From positions 5,142,910 to 5,206,909 of the forward strand of contig JANAVB010010791.1 of NCBI GenBank assembly GCA_029216955.1: 64,000 nucleotides of DNA. Direction: 5' to 3'. Source of the DNA: Iris pallida. Its lineage: Eukaryota > Streptophyta > Magnoliopsida > Asparagales > Iridaceae. Both the position numbers and the translations under genes were made by a program. How positions within the stretch are numbered: position 1 is the first letter of the stretch; each line of letters begins with the position of its first letter. Below are positions 24,370-35,042 of the stretch, in pieces. The notes beneath the pieces are model-generated. The model ran no database searches and was not told the origin of the DNA. It was given only the letters and a program-made list of their open reading frames with translations.

Positions 24370-25971
24370 ACACAACACGACTGTCTCGACCCTACACGAC
24401 CTGGCACGATTTTTTTGGTGTTTTACTTATGACTAGTACGGTTTTTCGTGATTTCTGTGAAGTATGATTCTAGTACTTTCTGATCTTCTTGATAGTGACC
24501 CGATGGGGTGCGCCCTTAACTTTTAACCTGTAATTCATGATTAATCTTGATACTGGATAACTTGATAGTGGCCCGTGGCAGCGCACTCCTGACTTGTAAC
24601 TTGTAAATCTGTAACTTGTAACTTGACTTGACTTGATGCTGTTGCGATGGCTAACTTGACTTATATAATCAACTCTGATGCCGTGGGTGTTCATTCTTGC
24701 TGCTTTGTGCAATCCACTTGTCTTGTCTTGCATCTTGTCTAGGACGTGACTCCTTGGTTACCACGGTCAGGGATTCGCACTGAATATGGATTAGGCTAAT
24801 TACTAGATCAAACTATAGTTCATAGAGAATTTCCAGTCACAGGCGATCTCGTTATCTGGACGCTTTAAACGGACTTGTAGCCTGCCGACGAGTATGGCAC
24901 ATTTCCAACACACTGTCATGTGTTGCACCCTCTAAGTCACCTAAGGGTATATCGTCTCCTGGGCGATGTACCCAACCATACTCTCAACCTGCGGAAGGAT
25001 AACTAGATAGTCTGCAGGACTTGGGACTGGGAATTTTTCATTTGCATCTTGCTAGTAACTAGGCTTGTGATAACCTTAGTTAGTTAAGTAGTAAGCCGTA
25101 GTAATTGCTTGGCCGTTTGTGAATGGATGGTGTCCAGCCTTGTCTAAGTCTCGTCTAGTCCCTGTACCTGGTACCCCTGATCATGATTGTTTTACTTATC
25201 TTTAACAATAAATGGGTAGAGACAAAGTGCTATTCAGGCGAAGGGTTACGATCCCGGTCCTTGTTTGGTTTAAGGGTTGTAACCTGGCTCCCGGAATGGT
25301 CCACGTCCCTAGTCGTTTATTGTCCTGTTGTACACTTTATTACTTGTACTTTTCTTCTATTTCTTATGCTTTGATATGTTGGCTTTTGTTCTTATTTCGT
25401 GGCCTCCTTTGTGGCACTTGCTCTTTCTGGGGTTTGACCCAGCTGGTTTTGTGTGGCCAAATTTTGGAGCAGCACCCGAGGATCTACCGAACCTCCAGCC
25501 CAATGGTGGCGACTAGAAGAAACCCGGGCTACGGGTGGGTTTTCCATTTTATTTTGCTCGTTACACTGTAAAATTATTCTTTTGAGGCGTTTAGCCGACG
25601 AGCACCTGTTAGCTCGATGCATATTTACTTACTGTCTGCCTACGGGCTGTAAACATGATTAACAAATCCTAAGGTTGATCATGTATGACTGAACTCTTGC
25701 TAGTCTTGACATTTTGTACGTCTAGCTTCATGATCATCCAATATGTAATATTTGGGACACCTTTTATTGTATATTTGGTGGTCTAACATCTTGTAACTAT
25801 ATTACTTGCTTGAGATTGAGATAATAGGCTTGACCTTAAGAGACCGTTGGCTTGTAGTAAACTCTCATATCTAGACAGCCATGACCGTATAGCGAGGTGG
25901 ATTCCATTTCAATATACGTAGCTGGCTATGTACGCCCCCGCTCTCCAGTATTCTGGTTCTGGGGCGTCACA
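24370..25971 (+). repeat. 3' LTR of gypsy C, second part
   Basis: Resumes gypsy C LTR after element D, matching about 8802-10402 of the 5' LTR. It ends GGCGTCACA at 25971, followed by TCCTC (25972-25976), the second copy of C's target duplication. Confidence 0.92.
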
Positions 25972-25987
25972 TCCTCCACCTAGTTGT

Positions 25988-26000
25988 GAAGGGAGAGATT
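25988..26000 (+). other. Polypurine tract of copia B
   Basis: GAAGGGAGAGATT sits directly before TGTTGGAG of the B 3' LTR. With 25972-25987 it is the last piece of B's internal region, cut off from its RNase H by 18.3 kb of nested DNA. Confidence 0.85.
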
Positions 26001-26732
26001 TGTTGGAGTGGATGGGGTTCCCAACCTATGTGAAGAATATTCCGGAGTGCGACGAGCGCCATCCGTGTGTCGGAGAAGCTCGGAGAATGCATGGATCCTA
26101 TTTTGGAACATATATGGTAAGAAAATATATGATTGTATTTCCATATTTACTTTGATCATATATTTATGATTGGACCCTTCATATAGTAGCTTTTCATATA
26201 ATTGGGCTTCCAATTACGGCAAGCCAATTATGATTGGATTTCCATTAAATATATGATTGATGCATATTGGAAGTTTCCATATATTTTGGCCTTCTATGTA
26301 TGGATTACCAAGGGCTTATAAAAGGGTGATGCATGTTAGTTGATAACTCATCTCAAAATAAGAGTGCCTTACAATCTTTGAGAGAAAGAGAGGATTAAGG
26401 ACTATTTTGAAGGAGAGATTGCTTCGAATAATTTTTCGGCATCTCGTGTTCTTCGGAGTCCGCAATCAAAAAATTTCTTATTTCAAGTGAGTTGTGGTGA
26501 TCCGTGTTGGATCAGGAGGAGCTTGTAGAGGGTGTATTCTCTTTATTCCATTTGTGGAGGTTCTTCAGGGTTGGACTCCGATCGTCCCGTGGTTTTTCCT
26601 GCAAGGATTTTCCAGGTCAAAAATCTTTGTGTCTGCGATTGTGTTTGGCATTTTTGGTTTGTGTGCTTTTGCTCGGTTCTCTCGCAGGACTTTCTAGTTT
26701 GGGGGAACGGTTTTTGCACTTCGTTCCCAACA
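26001..26732 (+). repeat. 3' LTR of copia B
   Basis: A 732-bp copy of 2849-3582, ending CCCAACA, followed by the duplication CATAA at 26733-26737. Confidence 0.92.
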
Positions 26733-26737
26733 CATAA

Positions 26738-28690
26738 CATACCCAAGATCACTTTTATATCTTGTTACGGCCACTAGGAGTTTCTAGTAATGACTTTTAG
26801 CCTAACCAATAGGCCAACGATTTTTAAAGGTCTTACGAACCATATTTTCAATATCAGTTCGTGGTGATTTCCGCAGATGATATCTTAGTCTATAACAAGA
26901 ATGGGCAGAGCATGAACAACATCTTCGTAGTGTTCTCTAGACGCTAAGAGAGCCATTTATATATGAAGTTAAACAAGTGCAAGTTCTGGCTCGATCGCAT
27001 TTCGGCCACATCATCTCGGGAGAAGAAATTAGCAATGGATCCCAAGAAACTAGAGGCTATTAAGAACTGTCCAGTACCGAGTGTAGTTGCAAATGTTCGT
27101 AGTTTTCTAGAACTACATGGTATTATAGTAGATTTGTCATAGAATTTACGAGACAAAGTGCATGCTTACACTAAAACTTGAGCATGTAGTTGAGGAGATG
27201 GCTGAAGTTACTAAAGGACTATGACATTAGTCTAAATATCATTCAGGGAGAGCATACATTTTGACTTCTTAGAGGCATATACTTGAGTGTCTGCAGGAGA
27301 TTGGTCTAGAGGTCCTTCTACAACAAGATTTACGTTTCATGGTTAGTCTTCAAATATATTTTGCATTAGTAAGCGGATCGAAGCAGCATTTTAGGAGATG
27401 CCCAGATACAACAGCTTAGGTCTGACTGTGACTCGGGCCACATCCCAGAGTTGAAGATCCATGAGGATCGGGCACTCCGCTTTGTGAGTCGACTCTGTGT
27501 GCCAAGTGGAGATATCAGACATGGGATTATGGTTGAGGCTCGCTGTGAATGTTCACAGTATTTCATCCATCCATGAGGATATTTATCTAGATATCATACA
27601 TCAATTCAGGTGGAATGGGATGAAAAGGCAAATAGCATGATTCATCTCGAATCGTTTAGCCCTACTGATTCTATAGTAGCAGTGGGAGCATGTTATCATA
27701 GATTTTTGGACTAGTTTACATAGATCTCAGTCTAGTCGAGATGCAGTATGGAAATAGTGGATCGAATCACAAAGGTTGCTTACTTCTTACATTAGTACCG
27801 AGTGTAGTTGCAAATGTTCGTAGTTTTCTAGAACTACATGGTATTATAGTAGATTTGTCATAGAATTTACGAGACAAAGTGCATGCTTACACTAAAACTT
27901 GAGCATGTAGTTGAGGAGATGGCTGAAGTTACTAAAGGACTATGACATTAGTCTAAATATCATTCAGGGAGAGCATACATTTTGACTTCTTAGAGGCATA
28001 TACTTGAGTGTCTGCAGGAGATTGGTCTAGAGGTCCTTCTACAACAAGATTTACGTTTCATGGTTAGTCTTCAAATATATTTTGCATTAGTAAGCGGATC
28101 GAAGCAGCATTTTAGGAGATGCCCAGATACATCAGCTTAGGTCTGACTGTGACTCGGGCCACATCCCAGAGTTGAAGATCCATGAGGATCGGACACTCCG
28201 CTTTGTGAGTCGACTCTGTGTGCCAAGTGGAGATATCAGACATGGGATTATGGTTGAGGCTCGCTGTGAATGTTCACAGTATTTCATCCATCCATGAGGA
28301 TATTTATCTAGATATCATACATCAATTCAGGTGGAATGGGATGAAAAGGCAAATAGCATGATTCATCTCGAATCGTTTAGCCCTACTGATTCTATAGTAG
28401 CAGTGGGAGCATGTTATCATAGATTTTTGGACCAGTTTACATAGATCTCAGTCTAGTCGAGATGCAGTATGGAAATAGTGGATCGAACCACAAAGGTTGC
28501 TTACTTCTTACATTTCATAATGGGATAGTCCACAAAGCACCTAGTTCAGATGTACATGAGACAAATAGTCAGACAGTATGGGGGTGCCATTCAACATAAT
28601 GTCAGACAAAGATTCACACTTCATATCACACTATGGCAGAGTTTGTAGCGGAGTTTCGCCACCATGTTGAGCTTCAACCGATGTACCACT
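26738..28690 (+). pseudogene. Gypsy remnant A, right part: RT, RNase H, integrase
   Basis: Resumes the RT that ended at 2843. The sequence after CATAA codes a degenerate form of the IPKTAFRxxYGH block, and bases around 26860-27130 keep traces of the catalytic region and of the block following it. RNase H traces surround 27180, and the integrase zinc domain (VPSGDI, then HSG/YH region) follows. Bases 28515-28660 match the integrase core segment that in gypsy C reads MYLRQIVRLHG. Stops are dense. It contains a 721-bp tandem duplication. No LTR of this element could be found. Confidence 0.8.
27073..28514. repeat. 721-bp tandem duplication inside gypsy A
   Basis: 27073-27793 and 27794-28514 are head-to-tail copies; scanning by eye I find only about four differences (for example AACAGC versus ATCAGC). 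The junction shares a few bases (ATT). The duplication is far younger than the decayed gypsy sequence it copies. Confidence 0.93.
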
Positions 28691-29190
28691 CATAGATACA
28701 CGAAGACGTTAGGACTTCTAGTGATACATATACCTAGGCCCAGGCACAAGTCCATCTATGATTAATAGGGTGCACACCCATAGTCGACCTAGACCCAAAC
28801 ATCCTCACATGACATGTACGTGGTCCCTCCATGTAATCACCATTCAAACCAAAAGAGATCCAATCAACCCACTCAAATATGCGGAAAGATTTTGGTTCTA
28901 CCCAACAGAACAATCAACCTAGTGAAGGTTCTTCACGTCTCACTTGTATGCACAATGGAATTCATGGTATAGAAACAATAGATATAGGAAGAAGCCCCAC
29001 CAAATAAATATTTTTTGTTTCGACCATCTTTCGATTCGAGATTTAAGAACCGCTATCCCTGTCCAGATAAAATGAACTTGGTTATTCCTCAATTAAAGAG
29101 AAAGTCGACTGCACGGGATAAAAATACATCCTTATCATCATCAATGCTCGATAAGCACTAGAGTTATTGATACTTATCAATTATGGACTA
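28691..29190. other. No gene seen
   Basis: A unique-looking stretch downstream of gypsy A. It may include further decayed gypsy sequence or its lost LTR, but I find no matching copy in the window and no convincing coding frame. Confidence 0.5.
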
Positions 29191-29195
29191 TATAA

Positions 29196-29197
29196 AA

Positions 29198-29275
<78 letters not shown>
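29196..29275. repeat. (TA)n microsatellite
   Basis: About 38 uninterrupted TA units. Confidence 0.97.
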
Positions 29276-29277
<2 letters not shown>

Positions 29278-29853
29278 TCGTGTTCATCTTCATAATAGAT
29301 GCACAAATTTTACCCTAAACTCTACTTAATTTTATTTTCACCTCTAACTTTAGTGTTTGGCAGAAGATCATTGATGCTACCCTTGTTCCAAAATTGTTGG
29401 GTCAACTATGGGGGTGCACCCTCGATCCCACTAAACAATAATAATGTTTCTTTAAAAATGAAGCTTGGATTAAACTTTACTGTTTACTCTTAACAGTCGC
29501 AACTTATTTATGCATCAAAAAACTACCCATGCCGGGACACAAGAAATTGTCCATTGGGCCGAGTAGATATTGTCCAATGACCAAGCACTTTGCTACTTCT
29601 AGCGACAATTTTGTACAGCAACCAAAGGCAAAGACAGAAACTATCAAATAATATACATGTAGGAAAGAACGGAAAGTACAGCAAAATAACAAAGTAAATA
29701 TTACAATGCCAATCTGCAGTCTTTGCTTCTACGTATATACGTGTCCAACATTGAGACATGTTGCATTTGAAGATGTTGCATATTTACATAAAAATGTGAT
29801 CGCTCTAGAAAAATTCCAAATGAAAGGGGAAAAAAACAGACAAAAAACAACAA

Positions 29854-30003
29854 TCAGGCTGCAACCAGGGGCTCTGTGGAACTTGATGCCTGGCTGAAAT
29901 TCACTGGACGCGTCCATGGAGGGAGGTATTTATTATTTGCAGGCTCTTGATTGAATAGAATCCGGCCCTCTATCTCGTCAAGTTCATCGTTCTCCTTTGC
30001 ACT
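29854..30003 (-). CDS. OSCA/CSC1-like channel, predicted last exon (C-terminal tail)
   Basis: On the minus strand a branch/acceptor sequence ending CATAACAG precedes an open 49-codon segment beginning SAKENDELDE and ending TEPLVAA before TGA (29856-29854). It has an acidic start, YLPPWTRPVNF in the middle and a Ser-rich end. Composition, clean frame and acceptor suggest a real exon. The acidic NDELDE opening suits the cytosolic tail that follows the last membrane segment in some plant OSCA (DUF221) proteins. Its phase (0) fits the exon at 54258-54491, which ends with a whole codon. The intervening 24.25 kb is repeats. Downstream, 29276-29853 would be 3' UTR or intergenic. The link to OSCA is inference; it could be the tail of another gene. 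Confidence 0.55.
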   Translation of the reverse strand, partial: SAKENDELDEIEGRILFNQEPANNKYLPPWTRPVNFSQASSSTEPLVAA

Positions 30004-30378
30004 CTGTTATGACCATGAACAAGGACAGAACCAGAAATTTAAATTAGAGTGGACTGGAGTGGATTAGGGTAGACTAAGTGTTGGCTGATTAATAGAAAAA
30101 AAAATCCAAAAGAAAATATATATGATAAAAAAAAGCAACAAAAAAAAGGTGGGTGGATTGGAGCCCAGCCCACAAGGTGGGTGCGCGACCATGAACCCGT
30201 CGTACCATCATAAAAGTTCAGAATATATATATATATATATATGGTTTGGATTTTGATTGAGTGGTTGAGATTAAAAGGTGTAGATCCCACCACCTTTCAA
30301 TCTCACCCACTCAATTCCAATCCAACCCATGTAACATAGGATGGTTCCATAATATGAAATCACGCGGGTGGTTCTATA

Positions 30379-30511
<133 letters not shown>

Positions 30512-32208
30512 TCATCCGTGGACTCCGGCAAGGTGACCCCCTGTCACCTTACTTATTCACGCTTGTCATGGAGTACTTTACCTGCTTGATGGATAGGGCG
30601 GTCCATTTTGGGAGGATTGTCCCGCTGTACAGGAGAGTCGAGCCTCCGGTTACCCACCTCATCTATGCCGACGACCTACTGGTGTTCATACAGCCTTCGT
30701 TGGAGGGTATGAACACATTATCTGAGATTATGGGTGAACTAGAATCACACTCGGAGCTTCAGATGAACAGAGAGAATAGCAGGGTCTACTTTAGTTCACT
30801 TTGCCTTCAGAAGGAGAAGCGCTTATGCACTGGGCGTGGAGAGGAGTGAGCTCCCGGTGAAATACCTGGGAGCAGTCAATTATGCCCGAGACCAGGATTG
30901 TTATAGCCTGGTGGAGTATGCCCAGTGGAGAGTAGAAGGTTGGCAAGCTGCCGGGTTATCTTTTGGGGGGCGTATCGAGTTAGTCCGATCGGTTATCTCT
31001 GCCCTGACCCAATTCTGGCTGCACTCTATTTTGATACCCATGGCTACCATCAGGAAAGTTGAAAGGATCTGTGCTGATTTCATCTGGAGGGGGCCCTTCA
31101 TGCGATCTCTTGGGAACAACTCTGTCGGCCAAAGGAGGGAGGCATGGGTCTCCGTCCTCTGTTGGCTATCAGGGAAGCCTTGGCCCTGAAACTGGCATGA
31201 CGGTTCATCAAAGGGAGATCCCTCTGGACGGAGTGGATGCAGTCTCGCTATGTGAGGAATGGCAACTTCTGGAGGTGTGGTATTGACAACAACCACTCTG
31301 TGACCTTCAAACAAATTCTGAGACAGAGCTGTTCTTCAATCGTCTGTCAGGAGGATCATGTGTGATGGGACTGGAACTGACCTATGGCTGGATCCTTGGA
31401 TAGAACACCAGTCACTGGTGGACATTATGGGTGATCGAGATCACAGGGAAGTGGGCAGAGGTCTGTCTTGTCAGCACATCATCAGGAATGGAGCTTGGAG
31501 TCCGGAGTCCTACCGTCATACTGAGGGACTTTGTGAGATTATTTGCGGGATTGAGATTGACCCATCCCAGCCTGAGGATATTTGGGTCTGGGATCCGCCT
31601 GGCGTGACTGGAGGTACTACCTCGGGGGAGTTCTCCTTTCAGAGTGGCTACAACCTTATGCGTAGTGCCAATCCCCCAATTGGTGATTATGACTTCATTT
31701 AGTGCAAGGATCTGGCCAGGAAAATGCAGCTATGTATATATTGCCTGCTCCTTGGTCGTCTTCTGACCAGGGACAGACTCATCTCTTTTGGGATCCAGGT
31801 CCCCAATCCGAAGTGTGCACTCTATAATTTGGAGGAGGAATCGATGACCCATTTATTTTTTGACTGTGGAATTTCATGGTCATATGGTCTGAGCAAAACC
31901 GTATGCTGGGCGGAGGTATCTCTGGCAGGTCAATTGGTGCAATCATCACAGTATTCGAGATTGCAGAGGGCGAGACATGGTCTGGTTCAAGACTGCTAGG
32001 ATTCGGCTGGCAGCTGCTGTCTGACATGTTTGTCGGGAGAGAAATCGGCGCATATTCGAGGGACTTATCACCCCTCCGGTTGGTATCCTCCATAATTCGG
32101 AGTTTGATGTAAAAGAAATGGTTGACTGACGGGTGGGCGACCATCATGTCTATATGTTGTATGAGTATTGACTGATTTTGGAATAAAATTTATCCTTTTT
32201 CCAAAAAA
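30512..32208 (+). mobile_element. 5'-truncated L1-type LINE
   Basis: Starts inside reverse transcriptase and ends in the family 3' terminus GGAATAAAATTTATCC followed by an A6 tail (32203-32208). It is flanked by a 15-bp duplication TATATATATGCTTTA (30497-30511 and 32209-32223). The 3' end matches that of the LINE at 59.3 kb, so both belong to one family. 5' truncation plus variable target duplication is the signature of target-primed reverse transcription. Confidence 0.93.
30514..32120 (+). pseudogene. LINE ORF2 fragment: RT thumb and zinc-binding tail
   Basis: Begins at the conserved [14 protein letters not shown] block of the RT and keeps the catalytic YADDLLVF motif near 30665. The frame shifts near 30835 (PVKYLG block) and again near 31150. 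The zinc-binding region (CALYNLEEESMTHLFFDCG) is near 31817 with its first Cys residues partly altered. Stops interrupt it, for example TAG near 31700. It is homologous over its length to the LINE on the minus strand at 59.4-61.1 kb. Confidence 0.88.
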
Positions 32209-32433
32209 TATATATATGCTTTAGTGATAAATGGTACATAGTGATAAATGGTGCATAGTGAATGAACAATCTAGACTGTTAGAAATGTACCATGAGGCCT
32301 TACTCTTTTATTATGTTAGGAAGATACATAATTTCAGTCGAAGATGTTTCCTTTCAGTGTTGCATAGACAGCAAAATGGTGTTCATATCCATATTGTGCC
32401 TTGTCCATGCGTGTATTCGTGCAACAAAGTAAC

Positions 32434-33290
32434 TGTTGGGAATCGGACACGCACTCCGGTGCTCCGATACCGTATCTGAAATGTTGCTACAACGGAAACT
32501 TAGGCCGACCCATCTGAATTAACCAACCCTCATCTAACGGACACCAAACACAGATAAAGACAAATATATGGCAGTGACTACGTCACCTGGACAAATCACA
32601 ATCTCTATAACGCAGATAAAATTACAAGATTGACAAAAACAATGTTAAACCTTTTGGCCTAATAGTTTCAACTCCCTCACCACACTCAAGAAGAAAATAA
32701 AAAAAATATAATTGAAATTGCTCACCAACCCGTAGCAATCTCCCTAACCGAAGTTGACGATTTCTCAATTAGATCTCTTCTTCCTTATGTCTTGTATGAC
32801 GAAGTCCTAAGAGCTAAGTGCGAACTTTCTCTTAGATCTCTTGTGGACGAGCACACAGTTGAGATTATGGGTGCTCGTCCATAAGAGATCTAAGAGAAAG
32901 TCCGTACTTTGCTCCTAGGACTTCGTCATACAAGACAGAAGGAAGAAAAGATTTAATAGAGGAGCCGTCAACTTCGGTTAAGGAGATTGCTACGGGTTGG
33001 TGAGCAATTTCAATTGTAATCTCTTTAATTTCTTCTTGAGTATGGAGAGGGGGTTGAACCTGTTAGGACAAAGGGTTCAATATTATTTTTGTCAATCTTG
33101 TAATTTTATCTGCGTTATAGAGATTGGAATTTGTCCAGGTGACATAGTCACTGCCATATACTTGTCTTTATCTGTGCTTGGTGTCCGTTAGACGGGGTTG
33201 GTTATTTCAGGTGGGTTGTCCTAAGTTTTCGCTGTGGCAACGTTTCAGACACGGTATCTGAGCGTCGAAGGGCATGTCTAATTCCTAACA
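32434..33290. repeat. 857-bp palindrome: two copia LTRs head to head
   Basis: The left arm 32434-32853 is the reverse complement of the right arm 32872-33290 across an 18-bp centre (32854-32871). Inner arms agree closely (shared AGATCTCTTxTGGACGAGCA at the centre); outer arms are more diverged. The right arm ends CCTAACA followed by a tRNA-Met primer site, so it is a plus-strand 5' LTR of about 420 bp and the left arm is the same LTR inverted. Confidence 0.88.
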
Positions 33291-33292
33291 TC

Positions 33293-33394
33293 TGGTATCA
33301 GAGCGAAGGTTCAATTCGTTCTGGTCTGATCCCAAAATCTGGTATCAAAGCAAGGTTCGTTCGTTCTGATGATAACAACATCTGGTATCAGAGC
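33293..33394 (+). repeat. Triplicated primer-binding-site motif
   Basis: TGGTATCAGAGC at 33293-33304 and 33383-33394, with TGGTATCAAAGC at 33340-33351. Only the first is beside the LTR. The third lies just upstream of the gag ATG at 33414. A further TGGTATCAGAGC occurs at 34376-34387. Confidence 0.85.
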
Positions 33395-33413
33395 TTTTGG
33401 GATTTTAGCAACC

Positions 33414-34260
33414 ATGTCTACGGAGCAGATAAACACTCATATGATCACCCTTATAGGTGAAAACTGGACGATTTGGAAGCCAATAATGGAGGATCTACTA
33501 TAGTACAAGGACTTATATGGTCCGTTGGAGGGCGATAGCGCAAAACCATCGGACAAAGCCACTAAACAATAGAAATGACTGGATCGGAAGGTCGTTAGAT
33601 TCATCCGCTAATGGTTGGCAATTCGGTTTTTCACTACGTGAGTTATGTACCAGAAAGCTGGGAGACATTGGTATCGGTAAGCAACTCCGCACCGAATGAA
33701 ATTGTCACAATGGGGGCAGTCAAAAGTAGCTTGTTGAATGAGGAGATCCAGTGCAAACAGGTTGAATCGTCGCAAGAGTCCGCTCTGGTGGCTTCCTACG
33801 GGAAGGGAAGACCCAAGTCACAGGCGATGATACGGGCAAGGACGATCAGGAAGATCTTACGGCGTTAGAAGTTATCATCATCGTAGAGACCGACGCAGAG
33901 AAACCTTGTGGCATGTATTATGACGACGACTGGGTCATGGACACGGGGGCGTCGTATCACGCCACTCCGCAGAGGAGGATCTTCACGTCACACCGCGACG
34001 GCAAGTTTGGACGTGTAAAGATGGGCTACAAGGAGATGATTACAGTTGTAGGTATTGGTGATATGCATATGACGACGGAGCTTGGTGCGAAGTTCATCCT
34101 CAAGGGCATGCGACATGTATCGAGTTTGCGTACAACTTGGTTTCGGTAGCGAGGCTGGCAGATGATAGCTGTCGCGGTTTGTTTGGGGACAAAGATTGGA
34201 TGCATGCAAAGGGTTCCCAACAACTGGCTCGAGGAGATTTGGGTTGTGGCATGTACAGCT
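33414..34260 (+). pseudogene. Copia gag and protease remnant in element H
   Basis: ATG 33414 opens a copia gag-like frame (ITLIGENWTIWKPIMEDLL) that stops after about 29 codons and decays further. A large part of gag, including the zinc knuckle, is missing. The protease core WVMDTGASYHATP is at about 33940-33978 and reads on to VASLADD-like sequence near 34150 after a frameshift. The polyprotein ends abruptly near 34260, so integrase, RT and RNase H are deleted. Confidence 0.75.
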
Positions 34261-34659
34261 CAAGCCGCTGAGTTGTACAGGCAGGCCATCGACACGGGAT
34301 GGAGGCTCGAAGGGTGTTTGACAGGAGTTGGATCGTCGGGAACTTGCTGAGTTGTACAGGCAATCCAACAACAAGTGGTATCAGAGCCCATAGTTACAGG
34401 GTTGGTTTGGACAGCTCTAATTGGTTCGAAACAGATGTGTTGAACGTTCATGTGTATACGCGATATACTCTCTTCTCAAGGTGGAGTTAGAAGCATATGC
34501 AACTACACGGATTGACTTCAAAGGTGGGTTTGACGCACCCAAGGTGGAGCAAGAGATTTTGGTTGGCACACAATGGTGGGGTGGATGAACGTGTCGGTTT
34601 GATTTTGTGGTCGAACGGATCGAGATGTCAATATATTAGATCTCCTGGGTGATCGGTTG

Positions 34660-34810
34660 GCCAAAACGAATAAATGTAACATGAGTGCTAAGATTGTTCG
34701 ACTGGCGGGAACGAACAAAAAAGGTAGCATGGGTGCTAAGGTTATTCGGCTAGCGGAAACGGACAAATGTAGCAAGGGTGCTAAGGTTATTCGACTAGCA
34801 AAAACGAGCT
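34660..34810 (+). repeat. Three-copy 45-50-bp tandem repeat beside a purine tract
   Basis: Three diverged units share GTGCTAAGGTTATTCG and end in an ACGA/ACGG word at about 34675, 34725 and 34775. The last copy runs into AAGGTGGAGAT, the purine tract before the LTR at 34822. Confidence 0.75.
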
Positions 34811-34821
34811 AAGGTGGAGAT

Positions 34822-35037
34822 TGTTGGATTGTATCTCGTTTCCGGTTGCCCTCAAAAGGGGGTGACAATGGTGTTGATAATTTAGTCCCACATCGGGTAG
34901 GAGGTGGGATCATGATGTGTAGATAATTGGAATTGATTTAGGCCTTACATGAGAATTCTCTTTTAAGGCATATGGGCCCAATTCAATATCGCACCTCATA
35001 GGCCAACTCCGGTTCGGGTAACACCGCGTTCCCAACA
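34822..35037 (+). repeat. 216-bp LTR at the right end of element H
   Basis: TGTTGGATTG...GTTCCCAACA with a purine tract immediately upstream and GTAAC immediately downstream. It includes AGTCCCACATCGGG, a word common in short plant LTRs. It is not homologous to the LTRs at 32434-33290, so the two ends of H come from different families. Confidence 0.7.
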
Positions 35038-35042
35038 GTAAC

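Larger units (their letters stand above)
7674..25971 (+). mobile_element. Gypsy element C (chromodomain type), carrying element D
   Basis: A Ty3/gypsy element inserted in copia B with the 5-bp duplication TCCTC (7669-7673 and 25972-25976). The 5' LTR is 7674-10402. The 3' LTR begins at 15400 and is split by element D (16620-24369), ending at 25971. Gag, protease, RT, RNase H, integrase and a C-terminal chromodomain-like segment lie between. Gene order, the long LTRs (about 2.7 kb) and the C-terminus suggest a Tekay/Del-type chromovirus (inferred). The two LTRs are closely similar by eye, so C is younger than B. Confidence 0.93.
2849..26732 (+). mobile_element. Copia element B, carrying nested gypsy C and D
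   Basis: A Ty1/copia LTR retrotransposon defined by LTRs at 2849-3582 and 26001-26732 (both TGTTGGAG...CCCAACA) and a perfect 5-bp target duplication CATAA (2844-2848, 26733-26737). Gag-pol lies between 3648 and about 7668. The element is interrupted by gypsy C at 7674, and its own 3' end resumes at 25972 after the TCCTC duplication. Without the nest it would be about 5.6 kb, a normal copia size. By eye the first 60 bases of the two LTRs differ at five positions, so B is older than its passengers. It inserted into the RT of gypsy A. Confidence 0.93.
32434..35037 (+). mobile_element. Copia-derived composite with inverted 5' LTRs (element H)
   Basis: Bounded by TGTTGGGAA at 32434 and TTCCCAACA ending 35037, with 5-bp duplications GTAAC at 32429-32433 and 35038-35042. 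Contents: a minus-oriented LTR copy (32434-32853), an 18-bp spacer, a plus-oriented copy (32872-33290), three primer-site-like words, a decayed copia gag and protease (33414-34260), a further primer-site word at 34376, a three-copy repeat, a purine tract and an unrelated 216-bp LTR (34822-35037). There is no RT or integrase. It may be a chimera of two copia families mobilised as one unit, or two overlapping insertions. Confidence 0.6.
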
